64,000 bases of DNA from Ramlibacter sp. PS4R-6 (GCF_037572775.1 NZ_JBBHKA010000001.1:2108001-2172000); one strand, 5' to 3'. Counted from the stretch's first letter, positions 26,197 to 35,996 are shown. The notes: a model not told the origin generated them from the letters alone. Numbers and translations are program-made.

Positions 26197-26747
26197 CGCG
26201 CATCGCGGTCGTCTACCACTCCGGCTACGGCCACACGCAGCGCATGGCGCAGGCGGTGGCCGAAGGCGCCAACGCGGAGCTGGTGGCGATCGACGCCGAC
26301 GGCAACCTCCCGCCCGGCGGGTGGGAGGACCTCAAGGCCAGCGACGCGATCATCTTCGGCTCGCCCACCTACATGGGCGACGTCAGCTGGCAGTTCAAGA
26401 AGTTCGCCGACGCCTCGTCCAAGCCCTGGTATGCCCAGGCGTGGAAGGACAAGGTGGCGGCGGGCTTCACCAACAGCGGCGGCATGAGCGGCGACAAGCT
26501 CAACACGCTGCACACCATCATGACGCTGGCCAACCAGCACGGGATGATCTGGGTGAGCCTGGGGCTCATGCCCTCCAACCTGAAGTCGTCGAAACGCGAC
26601 GACGTGAACTACCTGGTCTCGTACACCGGCGCGATGGCCGCTTCGCCCACCGACGGCGGCGCGGCCGACATGTCGGCCGGCGACCTCGAGACCGCAAGGT
26701 TGCTCGGCGCACGCGTGGCGGAGATCACCGCGCGCCTCTATCCTTAG
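26193..26747 (+). CDS. WrbA-like NAD(P)H:quinone oxidoreductase (flavodoxin fold)
   Basis: A 184-aa flavodoxin-fold protein. The FMN phosphate loop is YHSGYGHTQRMA near the N-terminus. The GSPTYMGDVSWQFKKF and TNSGGMSGDK segments frame the flavin, as in WrbA-type quinone reductases. It would reduce quinones to hydroquinones with two electrons. It overlaps the doxX gene by 4 bases and precedes a second pirin gene, forming a small quinone/redox cluster. Confidence 0.9.
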   Translation: MTRIAVVYHSGYGHTQRMAQAVAEGANAELVAIDADGNLPPGGWEDLKASDAIIFGSPTYMGDVSWQFKKFADASSKPWYAQAWKDKVAAGFTNSGGMSGDKLNTLHTIMTLANQHGMIWVSLGLMPSNLKSSKRDDVNYLVSYTGAMAASPTDGGAADMSAGDLETARLLGARVAEITARLYP

Positions 26748-26750
26748 CGC

Positions 26751-27647
26751 ATGTCCATCGACATCACCCTCGCGGGCCACGAGAAGGACCTCGGCGGCGG
26801 CTTCGTCGTGCGCCGCCTGCTGCCTTCGATGCAGCGGCGCAACGTCGGGCCGTTCATCTTCTTCGACCACTTCGGGCCGGTGGTGGCGCCGCCGAACGAG
26901 AACCACGACGTGCGGCCGCATCCGCACATCGGCCTCGCAACGGTCACCTACCTCTTCGAAGGCGCGATGATGCACCGCGACAGCATCGGCAGCGAGCAGC
27001 TGATCGAACCCGGTGCGATCAACTGGATGACGTCGGGTCGGGGCATCGTCCATTCGGAGCGCCGTCCGGACCACCTGCGCGGCACGAGCTACCGCATGCA
27101 CGGCCTGCAGCTGTGGACGGCCTTGCCGCTGGCGCACGAGGAGGACGAGCCGTCGTTCGCGCACACGCCGGCGGATGCGATCCCCGACGTGGACCTCGGC
27201 CAGGCGCGCGTTCGCGTGCTCATCGGCTCCGCGTTCGGCGCGACGTCGCCGGTGAAGGCGTTCTCGCAGACGCTGTACCTCGACGTGATGCTGCCCGCGG
27301 GCGGCGCCATCGAGCTGCCGCCGCTCGCGCCCGAGATGGCGGTCTATCCCGTGCAGGGCGACCTCGTGATCGAGGCCGCGACGCTGCCGGCGGGGACGAT
27401 GGCGGTGCTGCGTGCGGGCGAAGCGACGCGAATCCACGCGCAAGGCGCCGCGCGGTTCGCGGTGGTGGGCGGCGAGCCGCTGGACGCCCCGCGCCACATG
27501 TGGTGGAACTTCGTCTCCAGCCGCAAGGACCGCATCATCCAGGCCAGCGAGGACTGGCAGGCGATGCGCATGGGCCGCGTGCCGGGCGACGACGAGTTCA
27601 TCCCCCTGCCGCCGACGCGCTTCACGGCGGCGGAACCGCGCTCCTGA
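26751..27647 (+). CDS. Pirin family protein (second copy)
   Basis: A 298-aa pirin with the classical N-terminal cupin. FFDHFGP and the ligand motif HPHIGLATVTYLFEG are followed by HRDS and the HSER motif. The C-terminal half is the longer pirin-type cupin (AVYPVQGDLVIEA). It is distinct from, and longer than, the YhhW-like copy at the head of the cluster. It starts 3 bases after the flavoprotein stop, so it is in the same unit. Confidence 0.92.
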   Translation: MSIDITLAGHEKDLGGGFVVRRLLPSMQRRNVGPFIFFDHFGPVVAPPNENHDVRPHPHIGLATVTYLFEGAMMHRDSIGSEQLIEPGAINWMTSGRGIVHSERRPDHLRGTSYRMHGLQLWTALPLAHEEDEPSFAHTPADAIPDVDLGQARVRVLIGSAFGATSPVKAFSQTLYLDVMLPAGGAIELPPLAPEMAVYPVQGDLVIEAATLPAGTMAVLRAGEATRIHAQGAARFAVVGGEPLDAPRHMWWNFVSSRKDRIIQASEDWQAMRMGRVPGDDEFIPLPPTRFTAAEPRS

Positions 27648-27682
27648 CCGTCATCCCGGCGCAGGCCGGGAGCCAGCGTCTT

Positions 27683-28564
27683 TCACTGCTTCGAGAGCCA
27701 CTCCAGGATGGCCCGCTGCAAGGCGATCCGCTTGTCCGAGAAGTTGTGGTCGGTCTCCAGGACCACCTCCGCCACTTGCGCGCCCGGGGTCGCTCTCAGC
27801 GCCTGCAGCAGCGGCGCGTGATGGATGGCCGGTGTCGAGACTGTGTCCCGGCTCCCCATCACCATCAGAACGTTCTTCGTCGCGAGTTTCGACGCCAGGC
27901 CGGGGAATTTCCACGACGCGGGGGCCGTGGTCCATGCCTTGATGAATCCCTCCGCGTCCGGCACGTTGATCGACCCTTGCGCCTTCACGAAGTTGGTGAA
28001 CCCGTCGCGCATGGCCGCGTTCGCAGCCAGCGATTCCCCGTTCAGGGAGACGTCGAAGCCCGCGATCGAAGCGACCGACTTGACGCCTGCATCCGCGGCC
28101 GCGGTGTTGAGCGCCGCGAACCCGCCCACGCTGTGCCCCACCAGGACGATCCGGCCCGGGTCCACGCGCCAGGCGGGGTTGGCGCGCGTGCGCAGGTGGG
28201 CCAGCACCGTGGCCGTGTCCTCCAGCACGTTCGGGAACGAGTACTGGCCGCCGCTGCCCCAGTTGCCGCGGTAATGGAACATGAAGACGTTCCAGCCCGC
28301 ACGCCGCATGGCCTGCGCGAGGTCCAGGTTCAGTTCGTTGCCCGGGAAGCCGTGCAAGAGCAGCACGGTGGGATGCGGGCCCTTGCCTTGCGCGATCAGG
28401 CCGCGGCCGTTCAGGGTGACGCCACCGCTTTGGACGGACAACAGGGCGGGCTGCGCCGCGAACTGCGGATCGCCCGCGGGCGGATCGGTCGTGATGGGGT
28501 CGAAGGACTGGCCCCACGCGGACGTGGCGACGGCCAGGAAAAGGAATGCGACTGCTCGAAGCAT
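27683..28564 (-). CDS. Secreted alpha/beta hydrolase
   Basis: A 293-aa alpha/beta hydrolase with an N-terminal signal peptide (cleavage near SAWGQ, residue 19). It should act in the periplasm or outside the cell. LLHGFPGNE supplies the oxyanion loop, GHSVGGFAA the nucleophile elbow, GSRDTVS the acid and TDHNFSDKR the late His. ATG 28564 is preceded by GGAGGG. It is transcribed on its own, converging with the pirin cluster. The substrate is unknown; peptide or ester bonds are typical for this group. Confidence 0.9.
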   Translation of the reverse strand: MLRAVAFLFLAVATSAWGQSFDPITTDPPAGDPQFAAQPALLSVQSGGVTLNGRGLIAQGKGPHPTVLLLHGFPGNELNLDLAQAMRRAGWNVFMFHYRGNWGSGGQYSFPNVLEDTATVLAHLRTRANPAWRVDPGRIVLVGHSVGGFAALNTAAADAGVKSVASIAGFDVSLNGESLAANAAMRDGFTNFVKAQGSINVPDAEGFIKAWTTAPASWKFPGLASKLATKNVLMVMGSRDTVSTPAIHHAPLLQALRATPGAQVAEVVLETDHNFSDKRIALQRAILEWLSKQ

Positions 28565-28609
28565 GTGGCCCTCCTGCGGCCCAAGTGGGGCCGTGACGGG
28601 CGAGGTTTA

Positions 28610-29317
28610 TCAGGCTTGCAGGGACGTGTCCAGCGCCTCGCGCCCGTCGAAAACGAAGCACTTGCCGCGGAAGTGCGCGCCGCCGGTCTCCTCGAAATAC
28701 TTCAGGATGCCGCCTTCGAGCTGCCACACGTTGTCCAGGCCGCTGTCGCGCATGTGGATCGCGGCCTTCTCGCAGCGGATGCCGCCCGTGCAGAAGCTGA
28801 TGACCGCCTTGCCTTCGAGCTGCGCGCGACGCGCGGCGAGCGCGGCGGGAAATTCGCTGAACTTCGACAGGCGCCAGTCGATCGCGCCGTCGAAGGTGCC
28901 GTAGTCCACCTCGAACGCGTTGCGCGTGTCGAGCAGCACGACGGGGCGGCCGGCGTCGTCGTGGCCTTGCCCGATCCAGCGCCGCGCGGTCTTCGCATCC
29001 AGCGCCGGCGCACGGCCGCGCGCCGGCTGCACGGATGGCGTGTCCATGCGGATGATCTCGCGCTTGACCTTCACCAGCAGCTTGCGAAAGGGCTGGGCCT
29101 GCGACCAGCTTTCCTTCGCTTCCAGCTGCAGGAAGGCAACGATGCCGCGCACGGCCTCCGGCGCGCCCGCCAGGAACAGGTTGATGCCTTCCGAGGCCAG
29201 CAGGATGGTGCCCTTGAGGTCCAGCGAGCGCGCGCGCTCCAGCAGCGCCGCGCGCAGCGCATGCGGGTCGGCAATGTCGACGAAGCGGTACGCCGAAACG
29301 TTCAGGACGGAATTCAC
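28610..29317 (-). CDS. trhO: tRNA uridine(34) hydroxylase, rhodanese family
   Basis: A 235-aa TrhO (YceA) protein. An N-terminal acylphosphatase-like domain ([16 protein letters not shown]) precedes a rhodanese domain ([19 protein letters not shown]). The active-site Cys176 lies in [11 protein letters not shown]. The enzyme hydroxylates U34 of certain tRNAs. Other TrhO proteins run longer at the C-terminus (often about 300 aa), so this is a short form ending soon after a [11 protein letters not shown] segment. It is divergent from dnaE with about 50 bases between them. Confidence 0.93.
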   Translation of the reverse strand: MNSVLNVSAYRFVDIADPHALRAALLERARSLDLKGTILLASEGINLFLAGAPEAVRGIVAFLQLEAKESWSQAQPFRKLLVKVKREIIRMDTPSVQPARGRAPALDAKTARRWIGQGHDDAGRPVVLLDTRNAFEVDYGTFDGAIDWRLSKFSEFPAALAARRAQLEGKAVISFCTGGIRCEKAAIHMRDSGLDNVWQLEGGILKYFEETGGAHFRGKCFVFDGREALDTSLQA

Positions 29318-29358
29318 GATCCGCCGATTTTAAGGACCGAGGGGGTCCCGGCGTTTCC

Positions 29359-29364
29359 TACAAT
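29359..29364 (+). promoter_or_regulatory. Candidate -10 box for dnaE, possibly leaderless
   Basis: TACAAT lies exactly 6 bases before the dnaE ATG (29371). If used, transcription would begin at or next to the start codon. No good -35 hexamer is visible 16-18 bases upstream, and no Shine-Dalgarno sequence precedes the ATG. Confidence 0.35.
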
Positions 29365-29370
29365 CGCTGC

Positions 29371-32300
29371 ATGTTCGTCCACCTGCGCCTGCACACGGAA
29401 TTTTCCATCGCCGACGGCACCAACCGCATCGACGAGATCGTGAAGGCGGCGCAGGCCGACCACCAGCCCGCGCTGGCGGTCACCGACCTGAACAACCTCT
29501 ACGGCGCGATCAAGTTCTACAAGGCCGCGCGCTCGGCCGGCGTCAAGCCGCTCATCGGTTGCGAGCTCTTCGTGCAGGGTTTCGCCAAGGACCCGCAGTC
29601 GCTGGCGAGGGTCGCGGTGCTGGTGCAGAACCGGCAGGGCTACCTGAACCTGTGCGAATTGCTGGCGCGCGCCTGGACGAAGAACGTCGTCAAGGCGCAA
29701 GGCGCCTGCAAGATCGAGTGGCTGAAGGAGCTGGGCGAGGGCCTGATCGTGCTCTCCGGCGCGCAGGCGGGGCCCGTCGGGCAGGCGCTGGTGCAGGGCG
29801 ACGAGCAGCGCGCCGGCGACGCGGCGCTGGCACTGGCGTCGATCTTCCCGCACCGCTTCTACGTCGAGCTGCAGCGCGCGGGCCGCGCCGACGACGATGC
29901 GCACGTGGCCGCCGCGGTGCAACTGGCCGCGCGCCTGAAGCTGCCGGTGGTGGCCACGCACCCCGTGCAGTTCGCGACCGAGGACGACTACGAGGCGCAC
30001 GAGGCGCGGGTGTGCATCTCGGAAGGCGAGATCCTGGCCAACCCGCGCCGCACGCGCAAGTTCACGCGCGAGCAGTGGTTCAAGCCGCAGGCCGCGATGG
30101 AGCAGCTCTTCGCCGACGTGCCTTCGGCGGTGGCGAACACGCTGGAGATCGCCAAGCGCTGCAACCTGGTGCTGGAGCTGAACAAGCCGCACCTGCCGGA
30201 ATTCCCCACGCCGAACGGCATGCCGATCGACGAGTACTTCCGCTTTGCCTCGCATGAAGGGTTGAAGGAGCGGCTGGCGCAGCTGTATCCCGACCCGGCG
30301 CGGCGCGAGAAGGAGGCGCCGCGCTACGTGCAGCGCCTGGACTTCGAGATCGAGACCATCCTGAAGATGAAGTTCCCGGGGTACTTCCTCATCGTGGGCG
30401 ACTTCATCAACTGGGCCAAGCGCAACGGCTGCCCGGTGGGCCCGGGCCGCGGCTCGGGCGCCGGCTCGCTGGTCGCGTACTCGCTGAACATCACCGACCT
30501 GGACCCGCTCGAGTACGAACTGCTCTTCGAGCGCTTCCTCAACCCGGAGCGCGTGTCGATGCCCGACTTCGACATCGACTTCTGCCAGGCCAACCGCGAC
30601 CGCGTCATCGACTACGTCAAGGACAAGTACGGCAAGGACGCCGTGAGCCAGATCGCCACCTTCGGCACGATGGCCGCGCGCGCGGCCATCCGCGACGTGG
30701 GCCGCGTGCTCGACATGAGCTACACCTTCTGCGACGGCATCAGCAAGCTGATCCCGAACAAGCCGGGGCAGCACATCACCATCGCCGACGCGCTGGAACA
30801 GGAGCCGCTCTTCAAGGAGCGCTACGAGCGCGAGGAGGACGTGAAGACGCTGGTCGACCTCGCGCAGAAGCTCGAGGGCCTGACGCGCAACGTCGGCATG
30901 CACGCGGGCGGCGTGCTGATCGCGCCGGGCAAGCTCACGGACTTCACGCCGCTCTACCAACAGCCGGGCAGCGAGTCGGCGGTGAGCCAGTACGACAAGG
31001 ACGACGTCGAGGCCGCGGGCCTCGTCAAGTTCGACTTCCTGGGCCTCGCGACCCTCACGATCCTGGAGCTGGCCAAGGACTTCATCCGCGAGCGGCACCC
31101 GGACCAGAAGGACTTCGCGTTCGAGAAGGTCGCGCTGGACGACCCGCACACCTACAAGCTCTTCGCCGACGGCAAGACCGAGGCGGTGTTCCAGTTCGAA
31201 TCGCGCGGCATGCAAGGCATGTTGCGCGACGCCAAGCCCACGCGGCTGGAGGACCTGGTGGCGCTCAACGCGATGTTCCGCCCGGGCCCGATGGAGAACA
31301 TCCCGTCGTTCTGCGCGCGCAAGAACGGGCGCGAGGACGTGCACTACCCGCACCCGCTGCTGGAGCAGGTGCTCTCCGAGACCTACGGGATCATGGTCTA
31401 CCAGGAGCAGGTGATGCAGGCCGCGCAGCTGCTGGGCGGCTACTCGCTCGGCGGCGCCGACCTGCTGCGCCGGGCGATGGGCAAGAAGAAGGCCGAGGAG
31501 ATGGCGCTTCACCGCGACATCTTCCGCAAGGGCGCGGCGCAGAAGAACATCTCCGAGGGCAAGGCCGACGAGATCTTCGACCTGATGGAGAAGTTCGCGG
31601 GCTACGGCTTCAACAAGTCCCACGCCGCCGCGTACTCGCTGCTGGCGTACCACACCGGGTGGCTGAAGGTCCATTACACGGCGGAGTTCTACTGCGCCAA
31701 CATGACCATCGAAATGGACGACACCGACAAGCTGAAGGTGTTGTTCGAGGACGCGCAGCAGTTCGGGATCACCTTCGAGGCGCCGGACGTCAACCGCGGT
31801 GTGTACCGCTTCGAGCCCATCTCCGACAAGGTGATCCGCTACGGCCTGGGCGCGGTGAAGGGCACGGGCGGGCAGGCGATCGATGCGATCGTCGCCGCGC
31901 GCGAGGAGGGCGGCCCGTTCAAGAGCCTGTTCGACTTCTGCTGCCGCGTGGACCGCACGAAGATCAACAAGCGCACCGTGGAAGCGCTGGTGAAGGCCGG
32001 CGCCTTCGATTCGCTGCAGCTCAATCGCGCGGCCATGGCCGCGTCGATCGACCGCGCCTTCGACTTCGCCAACGCCACCGAGGCCAACGCCAACCAAGGC
32101 GGCCTGTTCGACTCGGGCGATTCGCACGCCGCCAGCACGCAGGAGCCGCCCCTGGTGGATGCGGTGCCCTGGGGCGTGAAGGAGCGCCTGACCTTCGAGA
32201 AGACGGCGATCGGTTTCTACCTCTCGGGCCACCTCTTCGACGAAGTGGCGCTGGAAGTGCGGCGCTTCGCCAGGCGCCGCATCGACGAGCTGATCGACAG

Positions 32301-32829
32301 CCGCGAGCCGCAGCTGCTCGCGGGGATCGTCAGCGACTTCCGCACGATCAACGCGCCGCGCGGCAAGCTCGCGATCTTCAAGCTGGACGACAAGTCGGCG
32401 GTGATCGAGGCCACGGCCGACGAATCGCTGTGGAACCTGAACCGCAACCTGCTCAAGGACGACGAGCTTGTCATCGTGCAGGGCAAGCTGCAGCCGGATC
32501 GCTTCAACGGCGGCTATCGATTGAACGTGAACCAGGTGTGGGACCTGGCGACGGCGCGCTGCCGCTTCGGCAAGTTCCTGCGCGTGGCGGTGAACGGCAA
32601 GGCGCCCGACATCAAGCGCATCCTGCGCGACTTCCCGGCCAGGCGCGAATCGACGGAGCAGGGCGACCTTGTGCGCGGCCTGCCGGTGCGGCTGGCGGTG
32701 AAGCGAGATGGCGCGGAGGCGGAGATCCAGCTGGGCGACGACGCGCGCTTCTTCCCGAGCGATGCGGCGCTGGCGAGCTGGATGGCGCAGGCCGACCAAG
32801 GGGCCGCGCAGGTGGTGTACGACGCGTGA
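29371..32829 (+). CDS. dnaE: DNA polymerase III subunit alpha
   Basis: Full-length replicative polymerase, 1152 aa. The N-terminal PHP domain begins HLRLHTEFSIADGTNRIDE. The C-family palm carries GPGRGSGAGSLVAY and the catalytic aspartates of PDFDIDF. The finger region has YQEQVMQAAQLLGGYSLGGAD and the helix-hairpin-helix part GYGFNKSHAAAYS. An OB-fold near residue 990 (LLAGIVSDFRTI) completes the DnaE1 architecture. It synthesises both strands at the fork with DnaQ, DnaN and DnaX. The start at ATG 29371 gives the usual N-terminus. Confidence 0.98.
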   Translation: MFVHLRLHTEFSIADGTNRIDEIVKAAQADHQPALAVTDLNNLYGAIKFYKAARSAGVKPLIGCELFVQGFAKDPQSLARVAVLVQNRQGYLNLCELLARAWTKNVVKAQGACKIEWLKELGEGLIVLSGAQAGPVGQALVQGDEQRAGDAALALASIFPHRFYVELQRAGRADDDAHVAAAVQLAARLKLPVVATHPVQFATEDDYEAHEARVCISEGEILANPRRTRKFTREQWFKPQAAMEQLFADVPSAVANTLEIAKRCNLVLELNKPHLPEFPTPNGMPIDEYFRFASHEGLKERLAQLYPDPARREKEAPRYVQRLDFEIETILKMKFPGYFLIVGDFINWAKRNGCPVGPGRGSGAGSLVAYSLNITDLDPLEYELLFERFLNPERVSMPDFDIDFCQANRDRVIDYVKDKYGKDAVSQIATFGTMAARAAIRDVGRVLDMSYTFCDGISKLIPNKPGQHITIADALEQEPLFKERYEREEDVKTLVDLAQKLEGLTRNVGMHAGGVLIAPGKLTDFTPLYQQPGSESAVSQYDKDDVEAAGLVKFDFLGLATLTILELAKDFIRERHPDQKDFAFEKVALDDPHTYKLFADGKTEAVFQFESRGMQGMLRDAKPTRLEDLVALNAMFRPGPMENIPSFCARKNGREDVHYPHPLLEQVLSETYGIMVYQEQVMQAAQLLGGYSLGGADLLRRAMGKKKAEEMALHRDIFRKGAAQKNISEGKADEIFDLMEKFAGYGFNKSHAAAYSLLAYHTGWLKVHYTAEFYCANMTIEMDDTDKLKVLFEDAQQFGITFEAPDVNRGVYRFEPISDKVIRYGLGAVKGTGGQAIDAIVAAREEGGPFKSLFDFCCRVDRTKINKRTVEALVKAGAFDSLQLNRAAMAASIDRAFDFANATEANANQGGLFDSGDSHAASTQEPPLVDAVPWGVKERLTFEKTAIGFYLSGHLFDEVALEVRRFARRRIDELIDSREPQLLAGIVSDFRTINAPRGKLAIFKLDDKSAVIEATADESLWNLNRNLLKDDELVIVQGKLQPDRFNGGYRLNVNQVWDLATARCRFGKFLRVAVNGKAPDIKRILRDFPARRESTEQGDLVRGLPVRLAVKRDGAEAEIQLGDDARFFPSDAALASWMAQADQGAAQVVYDA

Positions 32830-32830
32830 C

Positions 32831-33604
32831 GTGAGCTACGACGCCCAATACTTTGGCGATGCACGCACCTTCGCCCACGACTACGGTGCCGTTGCAGAAG
32901 CAATCGTGCGAGCTTATGCGCCGGAACGAGTGCTGGACGTCGGATGCGGTCCGGGCCATCTGAGTCGCGAGCTCGCGCGGCGCGGCTGCAGCGTCGTCGC
33001 GACCGACGGCTACTCATCCCCGGACTTCTCCGGCACGCGGGTCCTGTTCGAGCACCTTGACCTGGAGTCGGAGCAGGCGGTCCGCGCGGCCACTTCGCGG
33101 TTCACCAATGCCTTCGACCTTGCGGTCTGCCTCGAAGTCGGGGAGCACATCCGCGAGGACCGCTCGGACGCACTCGTGGCGCTCCTCTGTTCGGCGGCGC
33201 CGGCGGTCGTCTTTTCCGCCGCCGTGCCTGGGCAGCCAGGCGAAGGCCACGTCAATTGCCAGCCCAGGACGTGGTGGCACGACAAGTTCTCCGAGCGCGG
33301 GCTTTCCCTGCAGCATCGCGTCCGTCCCTCGCTCATGGGCAATGCACGGCTCCCACCGTGGTTCCGGTTCAATGTGCTCGACTATGGCTCCGCGCCACCA
33401 GGCCCAGGAGCCGACCTCACCCGCTCGCTGCTCGACGCCGAATCGAAAGTGACTTCGGCCTACTTCGGCGAGTATGAATTGAGATTCGGCCTGCCTGAAG
33501 CGCTGGCCGATGCCGAGCGGCGCCTGCAGATGCCCGCGGTGAAGTTCATCCTGCGCTTGCAGCGGGGGGTCGGTCGGCTCTTCTCGATCAGGTCCTGGCG
33601 ATAG
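32831..33604 (+). CDS. Class I SAM-dependent methyltransferase
   Basis: A 257-aa methyltransferase with GTG start at 32831, one base after the dnaE stop. Motif I is VLDVGCGPGHLSRELARRG, and CLEVGEHI marks motif IV. The target is unknown; the motifs resemble methyltransferases of glycan or small-molecule pathways. It uses codons such as cga, gca and tta-rich pairs more often than its neighbours and has a lower G+C feel, which hints at later acquisition. It converges with tolA, with 8 bases between the stops. Confidence 0.85.
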   Translation: MSYDAQYFGDARTFAHDYGAVAEAIVRAYAPERVLDVGCGPGHLSRELARRGCSVVATDGYSSPDFSGTRVLFEHLDLESEQAVRAATSRFTNAFDLAVCLEVGEHIREDRSDALVALLCSAAPAVVFSAAVPGQPGEGHVNCQPRTWWHDKFSERGLSLQHRVRPSLMGNARLPPWFRFNVLDYGSAPPGPGADLTRSLLDAESKVTSAYFGEYELRFGLPEALADAERRLQMPAVKFILRLQRGVGRLFSIRSWR

Positions 33605-33612
33605 GTCTCTGA

Positions 33613-34455
33613 TCAGCCCCGCAGCTTGAACTCGATGATCAGTGGGGTGTGTACCCGCCCATCGACGTCGCGCGGCAACATCTCGGTCTTGTCGAGGGCG
33701 CGCAGAACGGCGTCGTCCCAGCTCTTGACGCCACTGGGCTTGGTGACCTTGCGCGCGATGATGGTGCCGTCGGGCGCCATGCGCACTTCCACCTCGGCGC
33801 TGGGGTTGCCCGGCACGTCGTCGGTGAACACGATGTTGGGTTTGACGCGCGCGCGGATGCGGCCGGCATAGCTGTCCGAAGGCCCCGACGACTTCTGCGC
33901 CGTGCCCTGCGCGGAGGGCGAGCCGCCGCCCGAGGCCAGGGCCTGCATGCGCGCGATCTGCTCCTTGCGCAACTGCTCGCGCTTCTTCGCGTCGAGCTCC
34001 TGCCGGGCCTTTTCCTTCTTCGCGAGTTCCTCGCGCTGGCGCTTCTCCTCGGCGAGCCAGCGCTGTTCCTCCAGCCGCTTCTTCTGCGCTTCGAGCTTGC
34101 GGCGCTCCTCTTCCTCGTGGCGCCGGGCCTCTTCCTGCTGGCGCTTCTTCTCGCGCTCGATGGTGATGTCGGGCGCCTTCGGCTCGACGACGGGCGGCGG
34201 CGGAGCCACCGGCGGGGCTGTCACGACCTGCTGTTGCGGCGGCGGGGGAGGCGGAGGCGGCGGCGCGGCTTCCTGCGGCAACGCGGACCACAGCTCGGCT
34301 TCGACCGCAACGGGCGCGGTGCTCTTGTCCCAGGTGATGCCCCAGGTGAGCGCAACGATGAGCAGGATGTGCGCGACGGCGGCGAGCAGGAAGCCCCGCA
34401 CCGCGGCCGGTTCGCGCGGCGGCGCGAAGGCGAGGCTGTCCGCTGTCGCCTGCAT
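33613..34455 (-). CDS. tolA: TolA-like envelope protein
   Basis: A 280-aa TolA/TonB-type protein. A single N-terminal transmembrane helix (about residues 20-40) is followed by a proline-rich stretch with nine consecutive Pro. A long charged Glu/Lys/Arg coiled coil (about residues 95-175) comes next, then a C-terminal TonB-like domain (SYAGRIRARVKPNIVF, residue about 205 on). This is the inner-to-outer membrane strut of the Tol-Pal system. It follows tolR by 7 bases. The ybgC-tolQ-tolR order supports Tol rather than Exb/TonB. No tolB or pal follows. Confidence 0.92.
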   Translation of the reverse strand: MQATADSLAFAPPREPAAVRGFLLAAVAHILLIVALTWGITWDKSTAPVAVEAELWSALPQEAAPPPPPPPPPQQQVVTAPPVAPPPPVVEPKAPDITIEREKKRQQEEARRHEEEERRKLEAQKKRLEEQRWLAEEKRQREELAKKEKARQELDAKKREQLRKEQIARMQALASGGGSPSAQGTAQKSSGPSDSYAGRIRARVKPNIVFTDDVPGNPSAEVEVRMAPDGTIIARKVTKPSGVKSWDDAVLRALDKTEMLPRDVDGRVHTPLIIEFKLRG

Positions 34456-34462
34456 GGCGTGC

Positions 34463-34888
<426 letters not shown>

Positions 34889-34890
34889 GG

Positions 34891-35583
34891 TCAGTGGCCC
34901 GAAGCGGATTGCGCCCCGAGGTTGCGCTGCAGGATGTTGGAGAACTCCTCGATGAAGGTCTCCAGGCGGATGGCGACGCGGTCGATGTCGCGGGCGAAGC
35001 GGTTGTAGGCGACCACCGCGGGGATGGCCGCGAACAGGCCGATGGCGGTGGCGACCAGCGCCTCGGCGATGCCGGGGGCGACGGTGGCGAGCGTGACGGT
35101 CTGCAGCGCGCCCAGGCCGATGAAGGCGTGCATGATGCCCCACACCGTGCCGAACAGGCCGACGTACGGCGAGACGGAACCCACCGAGGCGAGGAACGAC
35201 AGGTGCGTTTCCACCGCGTCCATCTCGCGCTGGAAGCCTGCGCGCATGGCGCGGCGTGCACCGTCGAGCAAGGTGCCCGCGTCGGTGATGCGCCTCTCCC
35301 GCAGCTTCTGGTATTCGCGCATGCCGCTGGCGAAGATGCGTTCCATCGGCCCTGCGTTCTTCGATTGCTGCACGGCCGCCGAGTACAAGTCGTTCAGGCT
35401 GGTGCCCGACCAGAACTCCTTCTCGAACTCCTCGTTGAGGGAGTTCACGCGCTTCAGCGCGATCAGCTTGCGGAAGATCGCCGCCCAGCTTGCGACGGAG
35501 ACGCCCAGCAGCAGGAGCATGACGAGCTTGACCACCCAGCTCGCGTTGAGCACCAGTTGCAGGATCGACAGTTCGTTGGTCAT
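34891..35583 (-). CDS. tolQ: Tol-Pal system proton channel TolQ
   Basis: A 230-aa inner-membrane protein of the MotA/TolQ/ExbB family with three transmembrane helices. FLASVGSVSPYVGLFGTVWGIMHAF and GIAEALVATAIGLFAAIPAV are the hallmark segments. ATG 35583 overlaps the ybgC stop by 4 bases and gives the usual TolQ N-terminus. It forms the proton channel with TolR. Confidence 0.94.
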   Translation of the reverse strand: MTNELSILQLVLNASWVVKLVMLLLLGVSVASWAAIFRKLIALKRVNSLNEEFEKEFWSGTSLNDLYSAAVQQSKNAGPMERIFASGMREYQKLRERRITDAGTLLDGARRAMRAGFQREMDAVETHLSFLASVGSVSPYVGLFGTVWGIMHAFIGLGALQTVTLATVAPGIAEALVATAIGLFAAIPAVVAYNRFARDIDRVAIRLETFIEEFSNILQRNLGAQSASGH

Positions 35584-35996
35584 CGTTGTTTCAGGGCTTC
35601 CAGGATGTCGGCGGGGATTCTGGCAGGGCGCAGGGTGGCCGCCTCGACCCATCCAATGCGGATATTCCCTTGGCAGAGCAGGGCCCCGGTGGCCGCGTCA
35701 AGGGCTTGCTGGTCGATTATCAAAGACGCCCGTCCCCCTTCCTTGACCTCGGCCGTAACAAGAAGTTCATCGTCCAGGCGGGCCGGCTTGACGTAGCGCA
35801 CGCTGGTTTCGAGCACGACGAACATGCCGCCGGTGCGTTCCTTCAGGCCGTGCTGGCCGATGCCCAGCGCGCGCAGCCACTCGGTGCGCGCGCGCTCGAA
35901 GAACTTCAGGTAGTTGGCGTAGAAGACGATGCCACCGGCATCCGTGTCTTCCCAGTAGACGCGCACGGGCCAGGTGAAAGCCCGCTGCTGCGTCAC
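35580..35996 (-). CDS. ybgC: Acyl-CoA thioesterase YbgC
   Basis: A 138-aa hot-dog fold thioesterase. The motif VYWEDTDAGGIVFYANYLKFFERAR contains the catalytic Asp of the 4-hydroxybenzoyl-CoA thioesterase family. It starts at GTG 35996, overlapping the aminotransferase stop by 4 bases, and is coupled to tolQ at its end. YbgC is the standard first gene of tol-pal operons and is thought to act on phospholipid-related acyl thioesters. Confidence 0.94.
   Translation of the reverse strand: MTQQRAFTWPVRVYWEDTDAGGIVFYANYLKFFERARTEWLRALGIGQHGLKERTGGMFVVLETSVRYVKPARLDDELLVTAEVKEGGRASLIIDQQALDAATGALLCQGNIRIGWVEAATLRPARIPADILEALKQR

Noticed and set aside
29314..32799. Very long open frame antisense to dnaE
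   Set aside because: It mirrors the codon pattern of a G+C-rich gene, has a low-complexity Ala/Arg/His/Leu-rich translation and no family motif. dnaE on the plus strand is complete.
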